Source: Penelope pileata
Taxonomy: Eukaryota > Chordata > Aves > Galliformes > Cracidae
Direction of reading: 5' to 3'
Assembly: GCA_013396635.1 (NCBI GenBank)
Contig: WBMW01005912.1
Coordinates: 33,593 to 97,592 of the forward strand
Length of the DNA: 64,000 nucleotides
This document shows, piece by piece, positions 11,096-24,861 of the stretch. The first letter of the stretch is position 1; every line of letters begins with the position of its first letter. Both the position numbers and the translations under genes were made by a program. The notes beneath the pieces are model-generated. The model saw only the letters and a program-made list of their open reading frames with translations, searched no databases and had not been told where the DNA came from.

Positions 11096-14000
11096 AGCAA
11101 TGAAAGTCTTTGTGAATTCTTTTTTTTTAAGGCCTCTGAGCCCCAGAACCTGTTTAAAAATAATCAAAAAAACCCACACAAAAACAGCCACACCATTTAT
11201 TTATTTAGCAGTAGGCATAAAGATTGTAGCCAAGAGGATTTGAAATAAACAGTGGGTTTCACAATATTTCACTCACCTAGAGCCTGTGCTAACCCCTGAG
11301 ATGTGCCAGAGAGTTTCCTTTTCTCTGTTGTTTCTCTCAAGCAACAGCTTGGTGTCTCTGGAGATATTCATGCAAAATGTTACCAGCATCCTTTGTTCTT
11401 CTGTCCTTGGACAGCTGTGGGTCCTTGATTGTTCTCAGACAGAGCCAGAGGTGGAATCACCATCAAAGCTATCAGTTCTGGCTAAGCCTTTTAAAAATTT
11501 TTAAGTATTAGCTTTTTTCCAGACTGAGGCCTTGGTGTGTTAGGCCAGTGCAGTCATACAGAAAACATCTCAGTAAACAGGCCAGCACGCTACATGAGTA
11601 AATTGTTGCACAGCAGAGCCAAATTTATTATGGATACTCTTTGAAAACAGCATTAGAGCATTCTATAAAGCAATAAACTTGCCTATTTAGTCATTTGTAA
11701 GCCAGGGAATAACAAAGTTGAGGCATGGTGTTTGAACCTGAAACGTTTAGCATGTTATTTGTTGCATCATATCTTCAATGCATCTTTAATTACACATTAT
11801 CATATTATTACCTAAAGAATACCCTCTAACTTTCCCTGTGACCACAATTATTCACGTGCAGAATTTTGTAGTGCTTTTCATCATTGCATCTTGTTTCCAC
11901 AGAATATATAATTACTTTGATTGCTTTTCTCTTTTGGGGACATATACACATCCATACAACCCAATGTTTTTTATAGCTATGCCATAAAGCTATTTCTCTG
12001 AGTAAATTGAATGTGTATCTCTATTAGCTATGTGAAATAGGATTTTTGATTTCTATTTAAGTCTTAATCCTTCTTCCTCTGAAGTTCATAGTACAAATGC
12101 ATTTGAGGTTAATGAAGTAGAATTATATTCATAGGAAACAAATTGCATCAGAAAATCAGATTAGCATCACAGTTTTTGTAGATAAATTGAAAATCCACCC
12201 ATTTACAATTCATATTTTTCAAAATTTTTCAAAATAGCATTTCAAAATAACAATTTTATTTTTATAAAATGTATTACTGGTAATTTTAGATTTTATCATC
12301 AATGGCTGCAAAAATGACTCAAGCATCTTCCAGAAATAAAAAGGGTGTATGTAACAGGCTCCTGTGTTATAGAAAGGTGGAGTTTAGCAGCAGCCTGGTT
12401 AATGCTTAATATATGAATATGCTTGAAGAGACAGTAAATGTAGCAGATCTTGTTTTGGCAGCCTTGCTTCTTGATGAGCTGTGTTCTCACCAGTCTTTGA
12501 ATGTTGGTGAATCATGATGGAGGTGTAAGGAGGAAAGATATTGAGATGTCCGTCTCTATATGGGATGGGTGGAACACAGCTGGCAGTGGGAACTGATGTA
12601 ATCAAACCATCTTGTACAGTTCCGTAAGTGCAACAACTGAAAGTGCACAGTAAGGAAGGATTTGGCATAAGCAGCCATAATGTTCTGTAGATTCAAGACT
12701 TAGCACCACTACCATTTCAACGTTTACTTCATGGAGATGCTGTAGGCTCCTCATTTGAGTAGAGAACCAGGACACAATGGGAGGAGTAAGAGAGAGAAGA
12801 ATAGGGAAAGCTGATCAGGGAGCAACAGAAGACATGTCTCTTAGGAGAAGTAAACCTGAGAGAAAATGTGAACATAGCTGGGTATGGAGTAAATTGTTAA
12901 ATCACCAGAGAACTGCATTTCAAGTGTTCAGTAAAGGCTTGGAGGAACTCACATCTGTCTTCTCTGGTAATTGTCATTGTGTTGAATGTTCTGTGCTTTT
13001 CCAGTTTGTCTGGTATCTGTGAAGCTCTGGGCAATTCCTGAAGTCGTCTCACACTTGGAAATGTGGCAGTGTCACTTACACTGAAATTTTCAGATTAAAT
13101 ATTTAACACTTTCACGCTGTTATTTATTGCTTGCTTTCATTTTTCTTTCCCCTCCCCAAAAGTTGTACTATTTCATCTTCTCATCCAAATCTGGGACAGA
13201 ATTACCTGTGAAATTCTAGCGTCTCTGTTTGAACAGAATTTCCTGGGTTTGCTTTTTAATCAGAACTATTTAAAAAGGGAAAATAAAGAAAATTGCTTGG
13301 GATGACCTATGGACCAATGTATACCAATGTATCTACAGGTTCAATTAGAGACCTGGGAATGGAGCTGTGCATACAGCAGAACATATGAAATAAATCAGTG
13401 CAAGTTAAGAAAACTTGCCCACCCATTTTTTCATTGCTGGAATGAGTCTTGTATATGTTTCCACTAGATGATGCTTTGATTGTCAGGTTTGATTAAATAT
13501 TTTCTGCTTTCAACTCTGAAGAGATGCTTTTAATAAATTTTTAATATTTTATTTGAGCACTGTGGATGCTGGCTCCCATTAGTAATGAAGTCTGTCCAGT
13601 GATGTTTGGATTTGACTGAAAGCACAGAAATTTGCCTTTTTTTCAGTTACTCGTTTGTTGTGCACCAAATGGATGTGTGGTTAATGACAAAAGGATGCTA
13701 GAAATAAAAAAGACCAAACGTTCACTGCCAACAAGGTCATTGAATTTAAATAGATGTTATACTGTATGTTTAGATCCCATGTGAATATGTTGACTGTTTT
13801 TTTCAATTTCAATGCCTCTATGTTATGATATTAAGCAAGTTTTCACATATTTAGTCAGTAAGCTTTACATAAAAATGCCTGTCACTAAAAAGCTGTGCAA
13901 GTTATATAAAAGTGTGTGGGTGGCTGGGTGGGGTTTGTGCATTTCATGCATCTTACCTCCTTTTGAGTGTCTTCGGCCACCTGTGAACAAATAAGGCACT

Positions 14001-15304
14001 TTGGGGATAAACTTTCCTATTCTGATTTTCTGAAGGCCACAGTCACCCTTCTTCTCTGTGGCTGATACAGACTAGACTCTATATCACAAGATAGACTTCT
14101 ATCTTGCTTCTGTGTTCCCAGGGTCTCCCAGAAGATTAACTCTTCTTACTGTTTCAGAAATACATTTTTTAAGCTCTCAGGCAAATGCTCTCCATCCCTG
14201 GCTACTTATTATTGATTCCTTTCACTGACTTATACTAAAGCCTTCTGTTAGCTTCATCTCTATATGAAGGACAGAAATTTTGTAGTAGAAATGATCTATG
14301 GCAATTTTGGAAGCTACTGTCTTAGTGGGAAAATCCTTCCTCTCCTCTACAACATACGCATCCTCCCTGCAACACCAAGCATTGGGACTGGTTGGCATAT
14401 TAATAGCTATTCATTGTGAATGCAATTGCTTAACTTCTGGACGGTGATCATTCCCAGTCAGTTCAGACTTGAAACAACTACTCAGGTTAAAGAAGAGAAC
14501 TGCTGTCCTCAAATGACCCATGACAAGTTGAAGTATCTCAGTGGAGAGATAAGAAATGGCAAAAATAAAAGACATAGCAGATGTGTTGCTGATTTGGGTA
14601 TTATAGTCAACTTTGAAATGGAAATAAAGATGAATTGAGAAAAGCAAAAACTGCATTTTCTTTAGATTATCATGTTAAAAACGCTAAGGAGTCTGAGAGC
14701 ATTTGGAAAGAAATGAAAGAACTTTTTAGCAGAGCTTGAACAACTCATATTAATGAATTAAAGATTTGGGCTAAATTGTAACAGACATAACAAATAGTTA
14801 AGGCATTAAATAATCATCACTGACCCTGTTAACAGATTTAGAGACCTTCTGACCTTTGAGAAGTCAAATCAATCTAATTTTTTCTAATCAATAATCAAAC
14901 TTTCCTGTTTTAAAACTACACATTTTAATGAAGTACTGAAAACAATTAAACACCCTTTGAAGACATTGGTGGATGCTGATTTTTGCAGCTCAAATCTGTG
15001 ATCATTTTCTTTCACGATTCCTTCAGCATGTCTCTGTGTTTCCTGAATCTCTCAACAATTTGGAAGACTTTTCGCGTACCAGAAAGGTGGTGTTTTCTTG
15101 GATTTAAATAATCGTAGGCTTTCAGTTGCTTTAATGTCATTAGCTAACATTTCCAAATGTTTGGTGTATGGGCAGATCAATGGCTTTATTAATTTAAACA
15201 CATTACTCCCCTCACCCTAGCCTACTTCAAATCTGGCTTTTGTTTAAAGCACTCCATAACCTCAGCCTTATTCTAGGTTAAATGTGATATTAATCAAGTT
15301 GTGG
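11096..15304. other. unique AT-rich DNA, no gene seen
   Basis: About 4.2 kb with no recognisable gene. A G-rich spot near 13917-13935 (GGGTGGCTGGGTGGGG) could form at most a weak two-layer quadruplex. A short doubled ACCAATGTAT motif lies near 13313-13333. Frames of up to about 89 codons on either strand show no family signal. Confidence 0.6.
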
Positions 15305-15510
15305 ATAAAGGCCACATATATGACTGAAGCTGTGTTTATTAGCTTTAGTGAAGCCTTTGATTTGGTCACACATTCTTTGCTCTTAACAAAGCCTCAGAAT
15401 AACACAATATGGGTTTTATGTCAATCCCTAAATTGGTTATCATCAAATTTAAGTCATAATGGAAAACAAACTAGGCTCACTATAGTGGCATATGATCTGA
15501 TTTTAAACTC
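15305..15510 (+). mobile_element. ancient CR1-like reverse transcriptase fossil
   Basis: A 101-codon frame starting at 15284 contains the stretch FISFSEAFDLVTHSLLLTK, which lines up with the conserved reverse transcriptase block of CR1 (form LDFSKAFDxVxHxxLLxKL) that contains a catalytic aspartate. It is followed by a LNWLSSNLSHNGKQTRLT-like segment where CR1 has its WLxxRxQRVVVNG block. The nucleotide sequence is AT-rich and no longer looks like the younger CR1 copies, so this is an old insertion. Both ends are uncertain. The alternative is a chance match, but two blocks in the right order and spacing argue against it. Confidence 0.6.
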
Positions 15511-18500
15511 TGTGGTGCAGGTGTTCTCAATGGTATGCTTCTATCGCTGTGCTTGTTTTCTTTTGAAATGTCATATTCAATATGCATAAACAAGAATATC
15601 TGATTTTGTAAAGAGCATTTTTTTCCCTACAAATTCCTCCTTTAATTATAAAGCATACTTCATTTGTACTTTGCATCTCATACATATGATATGTTATGAG
15701 GAAACAAAAAATGAAGGTGTGCAAACAGTTGATTGTGAGCTATATCTACATAGTGAAATAGAGAACTGTTTTGAGGTTGTGTGCAAGCATGACCATTCTG
15801 ATGGCTAGTAGGCTTTCGACCCACAAGGTTGGGAATAACACAGCTTGATTCTTCTTTTCAAAGTGCTGAATATGATCCCTGCTCAGGATTAGACAGGTGA
15901 TGTAAGCCAAGACTGGATCCCTTTAACTGAAGGACATACTTTTGGGCATTATTTTGGAGAATGGGGCCACCATAGTGCATAAAGCAAGAAATGCGCTAAA
16001 TACCTGCCTTTCTTCTGGAAGAGCAGGGAGCAGAGGGAAAAAATGTGATACCCTCTTGCAGTACAGTGGTATAGCAACAGACTATTTTGTGTGCATATAT
16101 ATATACCAACAGTAAAACAGATGTGTTAAAAAGCATTATTATATCTGTGAAGAATGTGGTCACCAGAGCTCGGAGGAAGGTTGTGCCTCCCACAGAGACA
16201 GTGGGTAGAAAGGTTAGCCTTTAGCCCTGCCATGGACAAATTAATATTATGCCTGTAGGGCAAGTTTCAGGACTTTGTTGTGACTTGGTCTCTATGTCTG
16301 TTTTCTACTTACATGACAATAATTTCCCAAAATACAGGGAAACCCAAAGGTTAACATAATTTTCCCTTCGAATAATAAAGCTCTGCAATGTATAGCCACT
16401 TACGTGGTCCCTGGGGCAGTGACTCAGTCCATTACAATGAGAAAACCTGATTAAGAATATAGGATCTTAAACTGCTGACACCTTTTTTTCATTTTGCCTC
16501 CTCTTGCCAAGATCCAGTGGCTGAGTGCTAAAGGTAGAAAAAATTCCAGTTGTAAACATAGTGCAGCTTTTACCACAAGGAGAATTAAGATCTGGAACCT
16601 GCACAGAGAGATGTGATTCAGTCAGTGACACGTGGACACTTCGTGCTTCAGCCCTAGTCAGTACACAAAATGATTCTGTGATAAAAGAAAACAACGCTTG
16701 CTTCCTCTGTTGAGATTACTTTGTTAAATGGCAAAAACTGTTTTGTACTGGAGACTGGGAATAGTGGACATAAAATCTTTTCATCTTTAGAAAGGAGTGC
16801 TTTGTGAGGTTTCTGAATTTTATTTTCCTAAATAGTACTGTTAATATTAACTAAATAATAAGACATTTCTCTGTAATGTTATTATTTCCAGTGATGCCTG
16901 CTACAGTTGTCTGGATCCCTTTGAAAACTGGCATCTGCCTTGTTGCACCTCTGTGTGGCTTTGAAAAACAGACATGCACTTTTTAACCTTCAATCAAATA
17001 ATTTTTTGAAAAGCAAGGGAGAGAGTTTTTCAAATACAGCAGTTTCCAAATATTTTCTGGAAGAAAGTTTGCATTAGTGTTCAGCACAGTTAATCTCTGC
17101 AAAATGTAATAGCTTCCATGCAGCCACCCTGTATGGTGGAGCTCCAGAAATACCTAGGAAAAGCGGTCAGATTAGGAGCTTTAACTCCACTGCAGTTAAG
17201 ACATTTCTAAGAGTATTTGGACCAGGTAGTGCAGGATTCTACATCCAAATGAAAGCTGAAAGTATTAAGGGACATTACAATCTGAATTTCCATTTTAATT
17301 TTATTTGCTCTAGAGAATTCTATTGTTCAGACAAATTTTCGTGTAAAAAGGCTTTTTAATATTGTGTGACAATTCTTCCAGTGGTACCTGATTTTGCATC
17401 CTTCACAACAGACTCTATGAATGGCCCATGAAGCGCTGTATAGTCTCCTAGATCAAGTAACCTGGTCAAGAAACTACTCCAGTGGTTACTTGCTTTCACA
17501 AGATCAAAATCCCATTTCTGACTACTGTCTTTCTGAAGGACCAATGGGACCTGACAAAGCTTTGACAACATAGCTTTAATTTGAGAAGAAGCCAAGCAAA
17601 TATATGGCGGAGTAGGATGTCATTGCCAGAACAACTGATATGACTTCCAGCTTGATTCTTATGGAAGTCATAGTAATTCCCAGGCTAAAAGTGGCCAAAC
17701 CGTTTCCATGAATAGGTTGGACAATGGCAGCCAGATCCCACATACAAGATATCCCTCCACGTTGAGCAATGAATGAACAGTGAATCTGGCCTTGAAGGGA
17801 GGCTGTCAATGTGTGTGTGTAGGTCAATCATTAGAGATGCGTTTAAGCAGCTGGTTCAGTCATCTGAGAAAGGAGATGCTGTGATGAGTGATCTTTCCCT
17901 GCCACGTACAAGTGGTCCAGAGGGTTTGCCATCTTTGTTTTATAGATGTTTTCTCAATATAAGTCTGCATTGCTGCATGACGTTTGGAAGACAGATAAAG
18001 AAAATGGACAACTGCGTATATATCACAGATGACAGTAAGTATTATTTTGGTGAAAATGCATAAAATACCATGTCTTGATGGCATTATTTTTTTCCTAAGG
18101 TGAAAATGTTAGAGGCCAAAAAGGGAAAAGTGAGGAAGTTATGATTTTAATCTTCTCATCAACAACTGAAGGAGTTTAGATATGACATATATTCACATTA
18201 AAGAGAAAGAAAAGGTAACACTGGACAATGTCTGATCACCTCAGATAATAGTGTATCGAAATCAACACAGGTAAGCTAGGAAGAAATAACTTTGTCTACA
18301 TTTGCTGTAGGGTGTTTTATACCTTTGTCAACTGCTGCAGTTTTTAGAGGTATTCTCAGAATGTGTGGAGCTGGCAGTACCACAGACTTGTATGGCTGAT
18401 AGTTGTGCTGCTCTCCTCTATACATTTTTGTGTGGTTTTATTGCACTGATTGGAAGCAGCTCACACAAATAATTTTGAGTCAATGTAAATGGCCTGCCTA

Positions 18501-20585
18501 CCACTGATCCTCTCTGGTCCCTGTATGGTAGGGCAGACAACTTACCGGACGTGATGATCTTCAGTATTTGAGCACCTTTCTGCACCTGAGGCAATCTTTT
18601 TCTAGAATAACTTATTGTTTCCGGTTACTCCTTACTCTATACTGATGTCATGAATGCCTTGTAAGGGGTATATGTTACATGTGCTTGAAAATACAAGGAT
18701 CTGGAAGGAAGGCCACAAGAGATTTTCCGTATGAAGGAATACAAACCAGCACCTTTCTCTTCTCAAGAACACCCTGGTTGTTGCAGTTGGTGATGAGGCT
18801 GGGACAGTGCCATTCTTCATCCATCCTACTGAAGTGGGGCTACTGTGTCAAAAAGTCAGATGAGAGTTAATGGGACTGAACATTGGATGTTCTCCTTTTT
18901 AATTTCTTTGTAAGGTCATCTCCAGAAGTCTTTATGGTGTGATCACTAAAGCAGTCTGAAGTTTCTTTGTATAAGGTTTGGAAAGTCGCTTCTAGACAGC
19001 AACTGCACAACTTTCAGGTGCTGAACTACCCCTTCCCTCCCATCTCACTGTCCCTTCATCACATTCAGTGGAGTAAGAGCAGCAGGATTAGGTCAAAGTT
19101 AAGGTTGGTTGCCAGCTTTCAAAGCTTTCAAGACCTCTTTATTTCATAACTACGACGTTGTAATAGCACTGCTTTAAATTAAGTTATGTGTATTTACTAA
19201 CCTAATCTTAGTACAATACAGGGGCTTAAGGGTCTGAGAATATTGTGAAGCTTTGATCTTTATAAACCCTTATTAGCACAGGTACTGATACAATTATCTG
19301 CAGGGTCACTCTACATACTTACAGACTAGCAGTCCAGTCAGCAGACTAAATGACTTCATTTATCATCATGTGATCTGTTTCTAATTAGTTCAGTCCAGTT
19401 AATGGTTTCTTAAAACTGTCTTTTTTTGAATTATTTTTTTCAGAAACACATAAAACACTTGAAATAGCTTCTTGAGGGTGGCTAAATATACTATTTATTT
19501 TCTGGCATTTTTCCAATTGTGTGAGTTACACAGACTTCATTTACTTCCTGAAGTAGGTAGTTTCTTTGTTGTCAGAGATGGAGGGTACAGAAATGTGGCG
19601 CGATAATGACACAATCTGATAAAAACTTTTTAACACATCCATTACACTGCACTGGCTCATGGAGTCTGACATTTACTGCTCTGAAATAGGTCTGAAGACA
19701 GCTAGTTTTATCTCCTTCCAGGAAAGTAAACCATGAGCCTTACAAAAGACCAGTATTCCACAAAAAAATGTCAAATTAGATTTAAAAGTGCAGGCTGTAC
19801 TACTAGTATTGGAACAAAGAGGAAATGTCAATGATTTTGCTTGCCAGTCAAAATTGCTGGTCTTAATTAAAGAGTAATAAAAATTTTAATTCGATCAAAG
19901 TTTGTAGCACCCATTGTAAGTCTACTGTTACATCAAGAAGATTTATATCCTTTGCTTTCTTCTCAATGTACTCCAGTAATTGTGTCTGGTTGTTACTAGA
20001 TTTACTATTACAAATACACCTCTTCTGATGGTCTACAGGCAAGGATTTAGTCTAATTAGGACTGACCTGGTTTCATTCCCTGACAAGGGAAACCCTTCAG
20101 TCTAAATCCTTTCAGAAACCACTGTGGCTGCTGTGCCAGTAGGAGTGAAGTTTAACAGACTGCACGTGCTGGTGTGGAGGTGTGTAAAGAGCATGAAATT
20201 ACCAGTCTCAGAAGAAACCATTTAGTTAAGCTGATAAAGGATGTCTGTCTCAAACACTCATAAATCTGGCTCGCATCAAGGTCTGAAGTGCTAATAAGTT
20301 GTCATATCAGTTTCTGCAAAGCAGACATTCAATTCTGAGAGACAGTAAAGAAGGAGATCAGCCAGTACTGAGAAACTCACTGTGCTGTAGCTCAGATCAA
20401 CCAAAGCACAATTTCCAGATATCATTGGTTTAGCACCACCTCTTTCTTTCCTGGTGACATCCTAGCTTGCTTTCTGGTAAATCTTCTTTTCCAGTAAAAT
20501 TTTAAAAGGAGCAGAGGAAATGCTAAATAAAATGGCATTTAGTGTTGACAGATACCTGCATATAGGGTGTGCCAGGGAAAGATAG
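15511..20585. other. unique AT-rich DNA, no supported gene
   Basis: About 5 kb with no recognised repeat. Two overlapping minus-strand frames at 17356-17827 look mildly protein-like and are discussed in the findings, but no family or gene structure can be supported. Confidence 0.55.
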
Positions 20586-20735
20586 ATTCATAAAATCATA
20601 GGATCCTTAGAGTTGGAAGGGACCTCTAAAGGTCATCTTGTCCAACACCCCTACAATGTACAGGGACATCTACAGCTAGAGCAGATTGACCTTAGGTTGA
20701 TCTACAGACATAATCTGTACCTTGAATCTTTTTAT
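20586..20735 (-). mobile_element. CR1 LINE, short 3' end
   Basis: The left edge holds the CR1 3' terminus on the minus strand (AAAATCATAGGATCC, then AGTTGGAAGGGACCTCTAAA at 20611-20630, then GGTCATCTTGTCCAACACCC). Only about 100-150 bases of the 3' region remain. The right boundary fades into unique sequence, so the end is approximate. There is no coding content. Confidence 0.85.
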
Positions 20736-21699
20736 GTAAAATCTTGATGTCCCAGCTTAAATGATAGGCCATCTGTGTGGCAAATATGTATCATGTAACA
20801 ACCAGAGTTTTTTTATGAGAAGAAGCCAAAGACAGGGTAAGAAAAGGCCAATGCTGGAGGAAAGAAGGAGTTTAGAGAAGGACAAAAAGGTTAAAAAAAT
20901 GTAACTAAGGAAAAGGGAGAGGAAAAACAGTGTTTAGTCTCATCCAAATGTCAGTGACTCAGGCACTGAGACAGGCTCCTGCCCTTGGATCTCCAAGCCT
21001 TGCTGGGAGCACAAGGAGTCCAGAGCAAGATCTCCTAGTCTCATATGTTTCTTGTTAGATCATCAGAAGGTAGAAAACGGAGAAGAAAAAAAAAAAAGAG
21101 ACCCTTTCCTCCCACATTTTCCAGACATGGAAAATCCAAATTCTTCATGAGCATTCCCCTCTCTCTCCAGCAACATATATGCTGCGAGCATAAATGAGGA
21201 CTCAAAAAGCCTGAAAACTTTTGCGGTGAGAACAGCATTCACGTCCTGCTGTTGCCCTGTTGGCAGTCGAAGCTGGCTTTCATATCTTATGATTATTTTC
21301 CATTGTATGGAGGAGTTCCTATTAAGGCAATTATTGCTCCCAAGCTCAGAAAAAATCTCTTGGTTTTTGACACCCTCTTTGCAAGGTTTCTTTGTTTCCA
21401 TGGAGAAATTTTGTGCAAAGCCGTTTTTTGTTAGCAGTTGGCACCTCTAATTATAGCCTAGTGGATACTTCCAAAATTGAAATAAAGGTGGCTTCAGCCA
21501 CTTTTTCCTCTTAAATCAAATCATGTCCTTCTGGAAGCACCAGGGGCCTGATTCTTAACTCAGGTACAGCTGCTGTATGTTGGTGTAATTGTATTTTAGA
21601 TAACAACTCATGAGTTAGACAGAAAGTAGGTGAGATTATAACACTTTTCTTTGTATTCTAAATGACTTTATTTTCTGACCTTTTTTTCTTTATTATTTT
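20736..21699. other. unique DNA, no gene seen
   Basis: A purine-rich stretch lies at about 20815-20935. At about 21545-21600 a GGGCCTGATTCTTAACTCAG motif resembles an old amniote repeat fossil. No coding signal is supported. Confidence 0.5.
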
Positions 21700-21960
21700 T
21701 TTTATGGAAATTGATTGGCGAAGTGGGAAATGCATGTCCTTTAAGAAAATCCGAGTAATTGCCATAGTCTAATGTCTGTCACGGGGAGTAATGACGTCAG
21801 TTTTACCCCAGAGTAATGGAGAGAATATTTTCTACAGAGTGAAAGGATATTGTTATAATGATGATAAATGCAAATAAATGGTCTCTGTCATAACAGTGTG
21901 GCTTCTGATCTTTTCCTGTTCTTGAAATTGCTACCGTTAATTCTTTGTTGTTTGCTTTCA
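21700..21960. promoter_or_regulatory. candidate conserved regulatory block (CRE, GAGTAAT x3, octamer)
   Basis: This AT-rich block holds an unusual group of exact transcription factor motifs. There is a perfect palindromic CRE, TGACGTCA, at 21792-21799; an ATGCAAAT octamer (POU site) at 21868-21875; an inverted CCAAT core (ATTGG) at 21714-21718; and three copies of GAGTAAT at 21753-21759, 21786-21792 and 21811-21817. Several CpGs survive (GGCGAAG, TCCGAG, TCACGG, GACGTC, TACCG) although CpG is scarce in the unique DNA around it, which hints at constraint or low methylation. These motifs are seen directly; enhancer function is inference. No nearby promoter or gene is visible to assign it to. 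Confidence 0.3.
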
Positions 21961-23486
21961 GCCTTACGTGGATATATTAAGGGCTCTCAAGAAGTTTGTT
22001 CAACTGTTTAATCTGTTAAATGCTTCATGATTCCCTGGTTCCAGTGGGGGCTGTAAGTCTCTTACAGTCAGTACCACAGAGTACTGTAAAACAAATATTA
22101 TGTCATATTGGCGTATACCATACAGTTTGAACCCTGCCAATGTTGCAGTTTTGTCAGAACCACTGCTTCATGAGCAAGGCTCATGTAGATGTACTCATCC
22201 ACACCTCCATCCTGAAGCCTCAGGATTATCCTAAACGTCCATCATGCATTTTTCAATAACAAATATAAGCACGTTTTTTAGGTTTTACCTACAATAAAGT
22301 GGAACATACCTGCAAACCTGGGAACCACACACACAAAATAAAGCATTGAAAAGTTCAGATATCACAAATATCACTTAGTGCTTGGAAAACAAATTCCATG
22401 ATGTTCATGGAGCATAAATGCCAGAGTTTCCATGAAGAAATGCTAGCATACATTTCATGGAGTGAGTAATAAACCCCTCACCGTGTATCAAAGGCTTCTA
22501 GCAATGGGTAATATTTTTCTTTTACATTTTTTATTCTTCTTTCTTGTGGTAGAAGACCTTGTGTCTTGAACACAGGCGAGAAAGTAAATTAACTTCAATA
22601 AATGACTGGAAACATTTAATTTGTCACCTTAAGGTAGTGGGAAGGGAAAGACATAATTTCTCAAAAATACTTAGATTTCATATATCTCTTAAATGAGTGC
22701 TGAGGAACAGTACAGCCTGAAACTAGAACCATTTTTATTTTTCACAGCATTTGGGCTTTCCTTGAAGGATATGGAATTCCTATTTGCAGTCTCATGGAAG
22801 CTGTTTTTGTAGTTTCACATCTTCACACAAAACAGTTTTGAATCATATGCTGAAGCATATGCCTGGCCCAGCTGTTCTCTCTGTGCTTATATGGCCCCAT
22901 CCCCTTAAATTTCTGAGCAGAACACAAGCAAAAACAAAATTACTTGCATTACCATGTGCATGGCTGGGAGACTATTTGGTATCCACCATTAACTTGAATG
23001 GATAAATTGGAGCTCAGAGCTATGAAGTGTTTGGCCTCACACCAAGCAAGGAGTCTCTAGTTCTTCTTGAAATTGATCTGTGCTGAGTCCCAAGCAAGGG
23101 CACCTTCTTCATTACAACTCTTTCCAGGAAGCTTAGAATTTGAGGGTATATTTTCTGAAGTGACATATATGGGCAGTCTTCACATGACCACTAGAGTCTT
23201 CATAGACAAAAAAAAAAAAAGTACTAAAATCCTCAGTGTTGTGCACCTGTATTCTGTATTTCCCTGGGCAGGCACATCAGTTCTGGTAAAAGAGACTGAA
23301 ATCAGTTACATCTGCATTTATATCTTTTTTTTTTTTGTTAGTTTTTAAAATAGATTAGTATCCTACTGAGCCACCTCTGCTCATGAGCCTTCCCCTGACC
23401 TACAACAGTTTCTTGACCTGAAATTTAACACAAAAACCAGTTCCAGAATGTATTTTTGTCCTTTTTATAAGCTGCAGTTTTTTACA
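21961..23486. other. unique AT-rich DNA, no gene seen
   Basis: It contains runs of A (about 23208-23220) and T (about 23326-23336). No repeat family or coding frame is recognised. Confidence 0.6.
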
Positions 23487-23591
23487 TGGAAAACAAAACA
23501 AAACAAAACAAAACAAACAAACAAAAAAACCCACAAACAAAACAAAAATGAAAAAAGAAAAATCAAACAAATCAGAAAAAAAAAAAGAATG
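23487..23591. repeat. A/C-rich simple repeat (AAAAC-like)
   Basis: An imperfect run of AAAAC and AAAC units passes into A-rich sequence ending in a run of about ten A. On the minus strand it is T/G-rich and gives a spurious F/V/L-rich frame. Confidence 0.85.
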
Positions 23592-24861
23592 AACTGTTTT
23601 GGCTGAGGCATTTTTCCTTGATACATCAAGATGTAATAATGTATCCTCACAAATACGTCAGCTTTCAAACACAGAAGGCATTCTCAGGTTTATACCATAG
23701 AAGGTCCTACTGGGATAATTCAAATTCTTCCCATTCCCAAGAGATCTGCTAATCTCAGAGGAATGGAGGCAGGGAACATGTTTGCGTGGGCACAGATTTC
23801 ACGATGCTGTGAGGCACTTGGAGGCATGAGAAATTCTGGACCCAGGCGCAGGGCTAAAGGCTCCTCTTACACCTGTGAGTACAAACAGCTGGGCTCACAC
23901 CAGGATCCCATACTGGCTGAATTAGCATCAGATCACTTCCAAAGGGCCACAAACCTTAAACAAGCCCCTCAGTGAACCTCAGAAGTAGGAAAAATCTGTT
24001 AGAGGGGTGGAATACACATCTGAGACCTTCCTCATGCTGGATAGAAAAATCTTGTTTGGATATTTTGTTGATATTCAGATACAGGAAAAGCTCCTCTTTT
24101 GTATGCTTCACATAGGTCTGGTCACTCCAGCAGCCCTGCAACTTTGTAGAGAACATCTCATCCCTGTGATGAGGGGCAGGAGCAGAGGGAAAGTCAAATG
24201 CCTTCCATCCCTCCCACATGTGGGAGCTGCTAGCACAACACACATCAATTTATCAGAAAACAAAACTAGTGGAACTGGTGGAACTTTGACAACATCTTAA
24301 ACCATTCAGGTTGTGTTTCCTCTCTAGGATAAGCTGTTTTTCCAGCAATGGAGAAATGAGATGGGATTCAGGACCACTGAGATGTCCCAGCCAGACATCC
24401 CCGGCCTCTGTGGTGTGAGATTATTATTTCATGTACTTGGGCAGTCTGTTGATGCACTGTGCAGTGGACCATATTGTACTACCAAATCAAGTGTCTATGC
24501 TAAGTGCTCAGGAACTCTTCATAGCTGAAATTCTGCTCCTTGACAAATGGCTAAATCATGAGGAAGGTGTCCTACATGTTCCCTGCTGAAAACTTGCTCT
24601 CCAGAAACTCAGTCTTAAAATACTGAGCTATATCAAAGAATTCTGTAACAAATACCGTGAATAATTGAAAAGTATTGTTATTTAATTAAGATATTGGTGA
24701 CATTTGAAGCAACACCTGTAATGGATTGCTGGGATAGCTGCTCCTGGAGAGGGAGTTTCAAGAGCAAGTATGGTTGCTATCTAGCCAGAAAATGGATTTT
24801 TACATTTTTTTCCCAGCAGTCCTGGGACAGACATTCATGGTATTGTCATCGACAGGTAATG

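Noticed and set aside
13917..13935. G-quadruplex at 13.9 kb
   Set aside because: One of the four G runs has only two G, so at best a weak two-layer structure.
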